Assembly: GCF_001748145.1 (NCBI RefSeq)
Contig: NZ_BCQA01000001.1
Coordinates: 1,857,501-1,921,500 of the forward strand
Reading direction: 5' to 3'
Length of the DNA: 64,000 nt
Source: Bosea sp. BIWAKO-01
Lineage (GTDB): Bacteria; Pseudomonadota; Alphaproteobacteria; Rhizobiales; Beijerinckiaceae
Shown here: piece by piece, positions 55,086-63,262 of the stretch
Numbering within the stretch: the first letter of the stretch is position 1
Layout: every line of letters starts with the position of its first letter
Notes under the pieces: generated by a model
Told to the model about the DNA's origin: nothing
Databases searched by the model: none
The model's input: the letters and a program-made list of their open reading frames with translations, nothing else
Program-made: the position numbers and the translations under genes

Positions 55086-58000
55086 ATGAGCACGACCGCA
55101 CCAGACCTCAAGCCCGGCGACCATCTCTTTCTCGTCGACGGCTCGAACTTCATCTTCCGCGCCTATTTCCAGTCGATCAATCAGGACCGGAAGTATCTTT
55201 CGCGCTCGGATGGACTGCCCTCCGGCGCAGTGAGGCTGTTTGCGACGAAGCTCTTCCAGTTCGTGCGCGAGGGCGTGCTCGGCGTGAAGCCGACCCACCT
55301 CGCCATCGTCTTCGACAAGACGGAAAACTCGTTCCGCAAGGCCCTCTACCCGGCCTATAAGGGCAATCGCTCCGAGCCCCCGGCCGACTTGATTCCGCAG
55401 TTCCCGCTGATGCGAGAGGCGGTCCGTGCCTTCGGCCTGATTCCGGTCGAGCAGGATGTCTATGAGGCCGACGACCTGATCGCGACCTATGCCAAGCAGG
55501 CGCGCGAGGCTGGGGCCGACGTGCTGATCGTCTCGGCCGACAAGGATCTGATGCAGCTCGTGCGGCCGGGCGTCGCCATGTACGACCCTGCCTCCGGCGA
55601 CGCATCGAAGGGCAAGGGCTTTCGTGCCGAGCGCAAGATCGGCGAGCCCGAGGTGGTCGAGTATTTCGGCGTGACGCCCGACAAGGTCGTCGACGTGCAG
55701 GCGCTTGCCGGCGATGCGACCGACAATGTGCCAGGCGCGCCCGGGATCGGCATCAAGACCGCTGCCCAGCTCATCGGCGAGTTCGGCGATCTGGAGACGC
55801 TGCTGGCGCGCGCCGGCGAGATCAAGCAGCCGAAGCGCCGGGAGACGCTGACCAATCCCGAGGTGGTCGAGAAGGTCCGGATCTCGCACAAGCTCGTCAC
55901 CCTGGTCGACGATGTCGCGGTCGAGACTCCGCTTGCCGACCTGACGCTGAACCAGCCAGATCCGGCCAGACTGGTCGCCTTCCTCAAGGCGATGGAGTTC
56001 ACCACCATCACCAAGCGCGTTGCCGAGGCCTACGAGGTCGATGTCGCGGCAGTCGACCCCGACCCGGCGCTCGCACCCGGCGGATCGCGTGCAGCCGAGC
56101 TCAAGGCGCTCTATGCCGGTACGGACGGACCGGCCGGTGAGGCGATCGTCGCCACGACCAGCGCAACGGTCGCGGCTCCAAGCTCGGCGCAGGCGCCCAT
56201 TGCGGCGGCATCCGCGACAGATGGCTGGATGAAGCCGGCCGATCTCGTGGCGCAGCGGCGCGACGAGGTCGTGAAGCTGCCGATCGACCGCTCGACCTAT
56301 GAATGCGTGCGCACGCTCGCCGATCTCCAGCGCTGGATCGCTTGGTCCTATGAGGCCGGCCAGGTCGCGCTCGACACCGAGACGAACTCGCTCGACGCGA
56401 TGCAGGCCGATCTCGTCGGCATCTCGCTCGCCGTCGCGCCAGGCCGCGCCTGCTACATCCCGTTGCAGCATCGCGGCGGCACCGACCTGTTCGGCGGTGG
56501 TATGCTGGAGGGCCAGATTCTCGTCGCCGACGCAGTCGCGGCGCTGAAACCGCTGCTTGCCGATAGCGGCGTGCTGAAGATCGGCCAGAACCTGAAATAC
56601 GACCTGCTCGTCCTGCAGCGTCACGGGCTCGCCGTGTCCCCGATCGAGGACACGATGCTGATCTCCTATGCGCTCGATGCCGGCAATAACAGCCACGGCA
56701 TGGACAAGCTCTCGGAGCTGCATCTTGGCCACGAGACCATCCCCTATTCGCAGGTCGCGGGCACCGGCAAGGCACAGGTGACCTTCGACAAGATCGACCT
56801 GGAAAAGGCGACCGCCTATGCGGCCGAGGATGCCGACGTCACCTTGCGGCTCTGGCGCGCGCTCCGGCCCCGGCTGTCAGCCGAAAGCAAGACCACTGTC
56901 TATGAGACGCTCGAGCGCCCCCTGGTCGCCGTTCTCGCCCGCATGGAAAGCCGCGGCATCGCCATCGACCGGCAGATCCTGTCGCGGCTCTCGGGCGACT
57001 TCGCGCAGGGGCTCGCGCGGCTCGAGGATGAGATCTACGAGATCGCCGGGGAGAAGTTCACGATCGGCAGTCCCAAGCAGCTCGGTGACATCCTGTTCGG
57101 TAAGATGGGACTCGCCGGCGCCAAGAAGACCGCGACCGGACAATGGGCGACCGGCGCCGGCGTGCTCGAAGATCTCGCAGAGCAGGGCCACCCGCTGCCG
57201 TCGAAGATCCTGGAATGGCGCCAGCTCGCCAAGCTGAAATCGACCTATACCGATTCACTGCCGGCCTATGTGAACCCGGCGACCAACCGGGTGCACACGT
57301 CCTATGCCCTGGCCGCGACGACGACGGGGCGGCTCTCCTCCTCTGAGCCCAATCTTCAGAACATCCCGATCCGCACCGAAGCGGGTCGCAAGATCCGCAC
57401 GGCCTTCATTCCGGAAAAGGGTCACAAACTGATCTCGGCCGACTACAGCCAGATCGAACTGCGCCTTCTCGCCCATATCGCGGACATACCGCAACTCCGG
57501 CAGGCCTTTGCCGACGGCATCGACATCCACGCCATGACCGCGTCGGAAATGTTTGGCGTGCCGGTCGCGGGCATGCCGAGCGAGGTGCGCAGGCGCGCCA
57601 AGGCGATCAATTTCGGCATCATCTACGGCATCTCGGCCTTCGGCCTCGCCAATCAGCTCGGCATCGGGCGCGAGGAAGCGGGCGCCTATATCCGCAAGTA
57701 TTTCGAGCGCTTCCCCGGCATCCGCGACTATATGGATCAGACCAAGACTGCGGTCAGGGCGAACGGGCATGTCACCACGATCTTCGGCCGCGTCTGCCAT
57801 TTCCCGGCCGTCGGCTCGAAGAACCCGTCCGAGCGCGCCTTTGTCGAGCGTCAGGCGATCAACGCACCGATCCAGGGCTCGGCGGCCGACATCATCCGCC
57901 GTGCCATGATCCGGATGGAAGGAGCCTTGACTGAGGCCAGGCTCGATGCCCGCATGCTGCTGCAGGTGCATGACGAACTCGTTTTCGAAGTGCCGGACGC

Positions 58001-58127
58001 TCAGGTCGAGGCAACCCTGCCCGTGATCACCAAGGTGATGGTCGAGGCGCCGCACCCGGCAGTACAGCTGCGCGTGCCGCTCCAGGTCGATGCGCGCGCG
58101 GCCGGCAATTGGGACGAGGCACACTGA
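55086..58127 (+). CDS. polA: DNA polymerase I
   Basis: 1013 residues from MSTTAPDLK; the frame back to 55008 is leader. Three domains: 5'-3' exonuclease ([24 protein letters not shown]), 3'-5' exonuclease with all motifs intact (Asp430 and Glu432 in DTET, Asp506 in GQNLKYD, Tyr578 and Asp582 in YAAED), and polymerase (ADYSQIELR with Asp786, [15 protein letters not shown] with Asp963). It replaces RNA primers and fills repair gaps. A low-complexity Ala-rich linker lies at about 345-380. Confidence 0.97.
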   Translation: MSTTAPDLKPGDHLFLVDGSNFIFRAYFQSINQDRKYLSRSDGLPSGAVRLFATKLFQFVREGVLGVKPTHLAIVFDKTENSFRKALYPAYKGNRSEPPADLIPQFPLMREAVRAFGLIPVEQDVYEADDLIATYAKQAREAGADVLIVSADKDLMQLVRPGVAMYDPASGDASKGKGFRAERKIGEPEVVEYFGVTPDKVVDVQALAGDATDNVPGAPGIGIKTAAQLIGEFGDLETLLARAGEIKQPKRRETLTNPEVVEKVRISHKLVTLVDDVAVETPLADLTLNQPDPARLVAFLKAMEFTTITKRVAEAYEVDVAAVDPDPALAPGGSRAAELKALYAGTDGPAGEAIVATTSATVAAPSSAQAPIAAASATDGWMKPADLVAQRRDEVVKLPIDRSTYECVRTLADLQRWIAWSYEAGQVALDTETNSLDAMQADLVGISLAVAPGRACYIPLQHRGGTDLFGGGMLEGQILVADAVAALKPLLADSGVLKIGQNLKYDLLVLQRHGLAVSPIEDTMLISYALDAGNNSHGMDKLSELHLGHETIPYSQVAGTGKAQVTFDKIDLEKATAYAAEDADVTLRLWRALRPRLSAESKTTVYETLERPLVAVLARMESRGIAIDRQILSRLSGDFAQGLARLEDEIYEIAGEKFTIGSPKQLGDILFGKMGLAGAKKTATGQWATGAGVLEDLAEQGHPLPSKILEWRQLAKLKSTYTDSLPAYVNPATNRVHTSYALAATTTGRLSSSEPNLQNIPIRTEAGRKIRTAFIPEKGHKLISADYSQIELRLLAHIADIPQLRQAFADGIDIHAMTASEMFGVPVAGMPSEVRRRAKAINFGIIYGISAFGLANQLGIGREEAGAYIRKYFERFPGIRDYMDQTKTAVRANGHVTTIFGRVCHFPAVGSKNPSERAFVERQAINAPIQGSAADIIRRAMIRMEGALTEARLDARMLLQVHDELVFEVPDAQVEATLPVITKVMVEAPHPAVQLRVPLQVDARAAGNWDEAH

Positions 58128-58142
58128 CCGCGGGCAAGACCG

Positions 58143-58168
58143 GGAACCAGAGCGGCAGTACTGACGTT
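58143..58168 (+). promoter_or_regulatory. EcfG-type (general stress response) promoter
   Basis: GGAAC (58143-58147), 17 bases, CGTT (58165-58168): an exact match to the alphaproteobacterial EcfG consensus GGAAC-N16/17-CGTT. It lies 42 bases before the AI-2E-family start, just after polA. Confidence 0.75.
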
Positions 58169-58209
58169 ATCGTTCCGTCGTGCCTCGGGGGGCGCGGGGG
58201 TAACGCATC

Positions 58210-59343
58210 ATGCTCAGCACGTCGGCCTGGAGGCCTTTTCCGCGCTATATGGCGGAGCCTGAGGTCGTTGAGGACGAGAGCGGCAGCACCGTCACGCCTT
58301 ACGAGCATGACCTGATCCTGCGTTACGCCATCATCGGCATCTTCGTGATCCTGGCCACTGCGGCACTCTCCATCACCAAGGTCATTGCCTTGCCCGTCAC
58401 CGCTGGGGTGATCTTCGGCCTCGTGCTCGGCCCGGTCGTCGACTGGCTGGTGCGCCGTGGCGTGCCGCAGCTCCTCGCTGCTTTTATCGTGGTCCTTGTC
58501 GGCGTGTTGCTCCTGATCGGTGCCCTGACAGTGCTGGCAGTGCCGATCGCAACCTGGAGCGATCAGTTTCCGGCCATGCTGGCCGCGCTCCGCTCGAAAC
58601 TGGCCGGCGTCCTTGTCTTCATGGACGAATTCAAGAAGATGGCAGCCAGCCTCTCCGGCAAGAGCGGCGTGGAACTGAATGTCTCGCAAGGCAATCCGCT
58701 TTTCGATATCGCGCTCGGCTCCTCCACTGCCGCCGGCGGGCTGCTGATCTTCGTGGCGACGGTATATTTCTGGCTGGCGACCCGCCGAATTTTCAAGGCG
58801 CGCGTCCTCAGGCTCTGCCTCGGCCATGGCGCGCGCCGGTCCGCCGGATCCTTCTTCGAGGAGATCGAAGTGCGGGTCGCCCGCTATTTCGGCCTCGTCA
58901 CGCTGATCAATCTCGGCATGGGCCTGGCCGCGATGGCGATCGCCTGGCTCGCCGGACTCCCCTTTCCGGTGTTCTGGGGTGCACTCGCCTTCCTCCTCAA
59001 CTATCTCGCCTTCATTGGCCCGATCATCGTCACAGTGATGCTGTTTGCCGGCGCCCTGCTCGATGCGCCTTCGCTCGTCAGCGCGGCCTGGCCGGCAGCC
59101 ACCTATTTCGTGATCCACCTTCTCGAGGGGAACGCGGTCACCCCTGTCTTCGTTGGCCGCACGCTGACGGTGTCGCCCTTCCTGGTCTTCATCGGCTTCA
59201 TCTTCTGGCTCTGGCTCTGGGGGCCGGTGGGCGCAGTGCTCTCGACTCCGATCCTCCTCGTTGCCATGGTGGCGCAAGAGGAGTTCGCGCGGTATCGCAA
59301 GACGCAGCTTGACGACGCTGGCGAGGAGACCAAGCCGGCTTAA
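58210..59343 (+). CDS. AI-2E family transporter (PerM/YdiK-like membrane protein)
   Basis: 377 residues with about eight TM segments and a cytoplasmic-looking central loop. The family signature runs GNAVTPVFVGRTLTVSP, followed by the WGPVGAVLSTP end. Members export autoinducer-2 or act as ion/solute permeases; the substrate is uncertain. The promoter region has a perfect EcfG-type site, so it is likely a general-stress gene. Confidence 0.88.
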   Translation: MLSTSAWRPFPRYMAEPEVVEDESGSTVTPYEHDLILRYAIIGIFVILATAALSITKVIALPVTAGVIFGLVLGPVVDWLVRRGVPQLLAAFIVVLVGVLLLIGALTVLAVPIATWSDQFPAMLAALRSKLAGVLVFMDEFKKMAASLSGKSGVELNVSQGNPLFDIALGSSTAAGGLLIFVATVYFWLATRRIFKARVLRLCLGHGARRSAGSFFEEIEVRVARYFGLVTLINLGMGLAAMAIAWLAGLPFPVFWGALAFLLNYLAFIGPIIVTVMLFAGALLDAPSLVSAAWPAATYFVIHLLEGNAVTPVFVGRTLTVSPFLVFIGFIFWLWLWGPVGAVLSTPILLVAMVAQEEFARYRKTQLDDAGEETKPA

Positions 59344-59371
59344 CGGCCGGACTGATCACCGAGCATTTCGC

Positions 59372-59396
59372 GGAACCGGAGCGATGATGGCGCGTT
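59372..59396 (+). promoter_or_regulatory. EcfG-type promoter for the DUF883/YqjE-like pair
   Basis: GGAAC (59372-59376), 16 bases, CGTT (59393-59396), 61 bases before the ATG at 59458. It is an exact match to the EcfG consensus. Confidence 0.78.
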
Positions 59397-59457
59397 GCCA
59401 CCATGACGCGTCGATTTCTCGACGGAACCGGTTTTCCAGACATAGGGAACGACAGAC

Positions 59458-59820
59458 ATGGCCAAGACCGCCACTTCCGCGAAGCGTCAGGCGGAGACCT
59501 CCGTCAAGAGCGCCGGGGATGAGATCGCAGCCGGCGCCGACGACATCGCCAAGCGTGCGGCTACAGCCGGGCGCCGCGTTCGCGGCGAAGCCGAGAATGT
59601 CGAAGAGAGCCTGTCGCGCAGTGCCGAGGATCTCGCGGCGACGGTGAGTGAGAAGCTCAGGGCCGTCGGGGTCGATACGGATAAGATGGTCGACGTCGCC
59701 AAGGAGCAGGCGACCGAATTGCAGCGCCTGATCGTCGCGGAAATCCAGGAGCGCCCGTTGCGCGCGCTTGGCGTAGCCGCAGCGGTGGGTCTGTTCGTCG
59801 GCTTCCTTTCGGCGCGCTGA
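59458..59820 (+). CDS. DUF883/ElaB-YqjD-like membrane-anchored helical protein
   Basis: 120 residues. A long amphipathic alpha-helix, rich in Ala/Glu/Lys, precedes a C-terminal hydrophobic anchor (RALGVAAAVGLFVGFLSAR), the architecture of ElaB/YqjD proteins, which tether ribosomes to the membrane in stationary phase in E. coli. An EcfG-type promoter lies directly upstream. It is followed after four bases by a YqjE-like holin-family gene, the same pairing as yqjD-yqjE. Confidence 0.85.
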   Translation: MAKTATSAKRQAETSVKSAGDEIAAGADDIAKRAATAGRRVRGEAENVEESLSRSAEDLAATVSEKLRAVGVDTDKMVDVAKEQATELQRLIVAEIQERPLRALGVAAAVGLFVGFLSAR

Positions 59821-59824
59821 GATC

Positions 59825-60250
59825 ATGATCGGGGGGCTGGGAGAGCTTCTGGCGTCGGAAATCCGCGGCAGGGTGAAGCGCAATATCGTCGTCTACAGCC
59901 TGTACGGGTTGGCGGCCCTGCTAATGATCTGCGCCGTCGGCTTCGCGCTCGGCGCGCTGCATGCGGTGCTGGAGCTGCATTACGGCAAGGTCCAGGCGAG
60001 CCTGATCATCGCCGGCGGACTGGTTATTGCCGGTCTGCTGGTCTTCGCGATCGCGGCTTTCATCAACAGCCGTCGCCGGCCGCCCCCTCCCTACGCTGCA
60101 ACCGCCCTGGCCGCCGCCCCGATCGCAGCCTCGCTGCTGAGCTCTCGCAAGAAGTGGAGCACCGTTCTCGTCGGCGGCGTGGTGATCCTGGGCGCGATCC
60201 TCGGACGTCAGCTTTTCAAGGGGGACGATGGCGCCGAGGGCGAGAGCTAA
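59825..60250 (+). CDS. YqjE-like phage-holin-family membrane protein
   Basis: 141 residues with two central TM segments (about 22-48 and 58-80) and a C-terminal hydrophobic segment (VLVGGVVILGAILG). Despite the holin family name, it pairs with DUF883 proteins in stress operons and not in phages. Start ATG 59825 is four bases after the DUF883 stop. Confidence 0.8.
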   Translation: MIGGLGELLASEIRGRVKRNIVVYSLYGLAALLMICAVGFALGALHAVLELHYGKVQASLIIAGGLVIAGLLVFAIAAFINSRRRPPPPYAATALAAAPIAASLLSSRKKWSTVLVGGVVILGAILGRQLFKGDDGAEGES

Positions 60251-60273
60251 AACCTCGCTCCGGAGCCTCGTCG

Positions 60274-60293
60274 CGGCGCCCTCATAGGCGCCG
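60274..60293. terminator. Hairpin after the YqjE-like gene
   Basis: CGGCGCC-CTCATA-GGCGCCG forms a 7-bp stem with a 6-base loop, 24 bases past the stop. It lacks a T-run, so it is a weak terminator candidate. Confidence 0.35.
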
Positions 60294-60360
60294 AGCGCCG
60301 CCGAGCATGGACGAATCCTGTCTTTTTACATAGGGATTGTGACTTCGGTCGGCTATCACG

Positions 60361-61737
60361 GTGTCCATGTCCGCCCAAGCAAGGCCGCAAGGCCCGATCT
60401 TTCTATCGCCATTACCGACGCTGGCCCGGCGGCTGCGCTCCGCGACAACCACCATTGCTGCCATCACCGTCGTCGGGGTTGCGATCATCCTGGCGGCCTG
60501 GATCAATTCGCAAGCGATTGAAACCTCGCGCGAGGTGGCTCACTCGGTCGAGATTCGCGAACAGGCCGAACGCCTGCTCGGGCACATGCGGGATGCTGAA
60601 ACCGGACAGCGCGGCTATCTGCTGACGGGTACGACACCCTACCTTGCCCCCTATACCTCTGGCCGCGCAGCCGCTCCGTCCGACCTTGAGGCGCTTGAGC
60701 GCCTCGTCTCCGACGATAAGCAGCAGAGCGAGCGGGTGGCCCTGGTGCGCGCCCAGATGGCCCGCAAATTCGAGGAACTCGAGGCAGCGATAGCGCTTGC
60801 TCGCGAAGGCCGGCAGGCTGAGGCGCTGGCGCAAATCCGCGACGGGTACGGCATTGCGGCGATGGACGAACTGCGCGGGACGATCCAGCAGATCCAGCTC
60901 GCCGAGAACATCAAGCTGGTCGCCTTGAGCAGCCGCGAGGAGCGCCGCCGGCTCTGGGCCAGTATCGGAATCGTGGTGGCGCTGGCAGGGCTCGCATTCG
61001 CCGCATGGCTGCAGGTCCGCACGCGCCAGCGCCGCTCTGCAGCGCTTGCGATGACCAATGCGGAACTCGAACAGATCGTCAGTGAGCGCACGCAGCAGCT
61101 CGAAGGGGAGCGATTGCGCATCGAGGCGCTTCTGCGTGACGTCAACCATCGCGTCGGCAACAACCTCGCCATGGTTTCCGCACTGCTCAATGTGCAGAGC
61201 CGGCAGACGCGTGAGCCGGCGGTGAAAACGGCCCTCGCCCAGGCGCAATCGCGCATCCAGGCGATCGCCGCCGGACAGCGCCGGCTGCGTCTCGACATCG
61301 AGACCGATGAGATCGACGCCCGCCCCTATATGGAGGACCTACTGGACGAGATCGGCAAGGCGGCCGAGGGTCGACCGATCTCGATCGATCTCGATATGGA
61401 TTCGATCCGGCTGCCCGGGCGCGACGCGGTTTCCTTCGTAGTGATCGTCAACGAACTCGTCACCAACGCGATCAAGCATGCCTTTCCCGGGAACATGACC
61501 GGGCGGGTCGTCATTCGCTTCGGCAGAGGTGACGGTACCGAAGCCCCGACACTCGTCCTGACGATCGAAGATGACGGCGTCGGAATGCCGCCCCAGACCG
61601 AGGTCAAGGGGCTGGGTCAGACGGTCATTGCGAGCCTGCTACGAAGCATGCGGGCGACCATGGATGTCGCCGCCCGCACCCCGGGCACAGAGCGTCCTGG
61701 AACCCGGGTCACGCTGATATTCCCCAAGAGAGGCTGA
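60361..61737 (+). CDS. CHASE3-HisKA_2 sensor histidine kinase
   Basis: 458 residues from GTG 60361 (ATG 60367 is equally possible). TM1 (about 32-50), a periplasmic CHASE3 domain (about 51-190, RDAETGQRGYLLTG), TM2 (198-217), then HisKA_2 with phospho-acceptor His263 in VNHRVGNNLAMV, and an HATPase_c with Asn364/Asn369 (VNELVTNAIKHAF) and DDGVGMP. HisKA_2/HWE kinases are known to phosphorylate PhyR or single-domain regulators in alphaproteobacteria. It is convergent with a receiver-only regulator. Confidence 0.9.
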   Translation: MSMSAQARPQGPIFLSPLPTLARRLRSATTTIAAITVVGVAIILAAWINSQAIETSREVAHSVEIREQAERLLGHMRDAETGQRGYLLTGTTPYLAPYTSGRAAAPSDLEALERLVSDDKQQSERVALVRAQMARKFEELEAAIALAREGRQAEALAQIRDGYGIAAMDELRGTIQQIQLAENIKLVALSSREERRRLWASIGIVVALAGLAFAAWLQVRTRQRRSAALAMTNAELEQIVSERTQQLEGERLRIEALLRDVNHRVGNNLAMVSALLNVQSRQTREPAVKTALAQAQSRIQAIAAGQRRLRLDIETDEIDARPYMEDLLDEIGKAAEGRPISIDLDMDSIRLPGRDAVSFVVIVNELVTNAIKHAFPGNMTGRVVIRFGRGDGTEAPTLVLTIEDDGVGMPPQTEVKGLGQTVIASLLRSMRATMDVAARTPGTERPGTRVTLIFPKRG

Positions 61738-61795
61738 GCGCAGAGTGAACTGAGCCAACCGCGCGAGCTGCCCTGGACGCAGCCGCAGGGTGCCG

Positions 61796-62155
61796 TCAGT
61801 TCGCCTTCAATGCTCGCGATACGAAGCTGGCAATCTCGCGCGTCGAGAATGGCTTGCGCAGAAAGCGCACCTGGCGCAGCGCGTCGGGCACATCGCCCGG
61901 CGTCGCACCGGACACGAACGCGATCGGCGTCCCCTTGCTGAGCAGGCTCTTGGCAACGTCGAACGTCTTGCCGCCGACGACGTCGATGTCCAGCAATGCG
62001 CAGGAAACCGGCGAGCCGATGGCGCGCCGAGCCTCCTCGACGGAACCGACAATGATGAGTTCGGCATCCTCGCCGAGCTTATCCATCACGGCATACTCGA
62101 TATCCATCGCGATGAACGGGTCGTCCTCGACGATCAGGATGCGGATCTGGCTCAT
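61796..62155 (-). CDS. Single-domain response regulator (receiver only)
   Basis: 119 residues from MSQIRILIV; the frame back to 62281 crosses the promoter. The acidic pocket (EDD at 10-12), phospho-acceptor Asp56 in LLDIDVVGG, the SGAT switch Ser/Thr and Lys in FLRKPF are all present. There is no output domain. It is probably a phosphate sink or relay partner of the convergent kinase. It has a perfect EcfG-type promoter on the minus strand 53-78 bases upstream. Confidence 0.9.
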   Translation of the reverse strand: MSQIRILIVEDDPFIAMDIEYAVMDKLGEDAELIIVGSVEEARRAIGSPVSCALLDIDVVGGKTFDVAKSLLSKGTPIAFVSGATPGDVPDALRQVRFLRKPFSTREIASFVSRALKAN

Positions 62156-62207
62156 CAATCCCGCGTCCTTTCTCGACCAGCCATGGAACTTTCGCCTCTG
62201 TCTGAAG

Positions 62208-62233
62208 AACGCGGCGAAGCATGGCGTTGTTCC
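62208..62233 (-). promoter_or_regulatory. EcfG-type promoter of the response regulator
   Basis: On the minus strand GGAAC (62233-62229), 17 bases, CGTT (62211-62208). It is an exact EcfG consensus match upstream of the regulator start at 62155. Confidence 0.75.
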
Positions 62234-62347
62234 GGCACACGGGACGCACCGCGACGGAAAGCTCCAAATTGAGCTAAACATGCGGCAAGAAGGTTATCGA
62301 AGCGTAACCCTCTGCAGAGCCTCTCCGTCTTCAGCAGTTGCGAGACG

Positions 62348-62872
62348 TCAGCGGCGCCCACGCGGCGGGGGAGAAGACGATGACGGCGCGAGCGTAAGCT
62401 CGAGACCGGTTACGCCGACGGCGACATTGAAGCCGCGAAGGGTCTGAAGTGAGAGAGGCTGCAGCGTGACATCCTTCTCGACGCCGCCGATGAGCATGTT
62501 CACCGATCCTCCCGTCCCCGCCGAAGCGCCAGCGCTCGCACCGACATAGGTGCCCGCCAAAGCTCCCAGAGGAGCTCGTGCATAAGGACCGAAGACACGC
62601 CAGCCCATGCTGCTGCGCTTGAACGAGCCGACATCGAGCCCGAAGCTGCGCACAACGCCGGTATAGCGCTGCACGGGGCCCCGGCGCGGCGTAAAACGGC
62701 ACTCCATGGGCTTCTGCGATGTCACGATAAGGCTGAGTGCGCCGCCGACATGGCAACTCAGCCGACCTGCCGGGGCCCCGCTCTGTGCGTTCGCAGCCGT
62801 GGTTGTAAGCGCGCTCAAGGCGGCAACGCAGAACGCGGTTGCGGCGACAATTTTGGCAGGCCGATGGATCAT
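62348..62872 (-). CDS. DUF992 domain secreted protein
   Basis: 174 residues from MIHRPAKIV, with AGGAGAT upstream. Signal peptide (about 1-30, TAANAQS). The DUF992 domain is visible in GRLSCHVGGALSLIVTSQ, YTGVVRSFGLDVG, GALAGTYVGASA and LNVAVGV-like FNVAVGVTGLEL. It has two cysteines likely to pair. Its function is unknown; the family is common in Hyphomicrobiales and likely periplasmic. The C-terminal tail is Ser/Pro-rich. Confidence 0.85.
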   Translation of the reverse strand: MIHRPAKIVAATAFCVAALSALTTTAANAQSGAPAGRLSCHVGGALSLIVTSQKPMECRFTPRRGPVQRYTGVVRSFGLDVGSFKRSSMGWRVFGPYARAPLGALAGTYVGASAGASAGTGGSVNMLIGGVEKDVTLQPLSLQTLRGFNVAVGVTGLELTLAPSSSSPPPRGRR

Positions 62873-62938
62873 GACGAATCTCCTGACAACATGGTTACCA
62901 AAAAATGCCGCAATAGCTCCACAGTTCCCAATCAGTCT

Positions 62939-62963
62939 GGAACCTAGGCAGGAGCGTTGCGTT
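62939..62963 (+). promoter_or_regulatory. EcfG-type promoter of the 84-aa orphan
   Basis: GGAAC (62939-62943), 16 bases, CGTT (62960-62963), 29 bases before ATG 62993. It is an exact match. Confidence 0.72.
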
Positions 62964-62992
62964 CCAATTCCGCCCCTGGACGGAAACGTGAG

Positions 62993-63247
62993 ATGTTCAC
63001 TCGTATTAGCCCTCCTCTGCAAGCGACGCTGATCCCGACAGGCAGCGAGCCGGACCGGCTTCCTCCCTTTTGGGAACTTGAGGATCTGATTGCGTCGGGA
63101 TTAGACCAAAGCACGGCGCTCGATATTCTCGCGCTGCGCCGCGCGCAGGCCGAGACCGGCCGGGTCCCGGTGGCCCTGTTTCGCCCAAGCGATCCCTGGC
63201 GGCTCACCCGCGTCGAACTCGACGAGATCTCTGACAACGTCGCTTGA
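62993..63247 (+). CDS. Hypothetical protein with stress-type promoter (84 aa)
   Basis: The product starts MFTRISPPLQATLIPTG and has 84 residues. No membrane segment, cysteine motif or known domain is seen; the middle (FWELEDLIASGLDQSTALDIL) looks helical and acidic. A TTG at 62957 lies in frame but inside the promoter. Position 30 bases after a perfect EcfG site suggests a real stress-induced gene. Confidence 0.55.
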   Translation: MFTRISPPLQATLIPTGSEPDRLPPFWELEDLIASGLDQSTALDILALRRAQAETGRVPVALFRPSDPWRLTRVELDEISDNVA

Positions 63248-63262
63248 GCGACGGCGCAGACC

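Noticed and set aside
54987..56732. 581-codon open frame opposite polA
   Set aside because: It lies fully across the polA 5' half and nitroreductase leader; no domain, shadow composition.
59825..60250. Phage origin for the holin-family protein
   Set aside because: No other phage genes occur; the DUF883/YqjE pairing and EcfG promoter point to a housekeeping stress operon.
61771..61790. Terminator between the kinase and response regulator
   Set aside because: Only a 5-bp CCCTG/CAGGG stem with a 10-base loop and no T-run; too weak to call.
62904..62928. Minus-strand GGAAC-N16-CATT upstream of the DUF992 gene
   Set aside because: The -10 reads CATT instead of CGTT; the GTT part is normally invariant, so I did not count it as an EcfG promoter.
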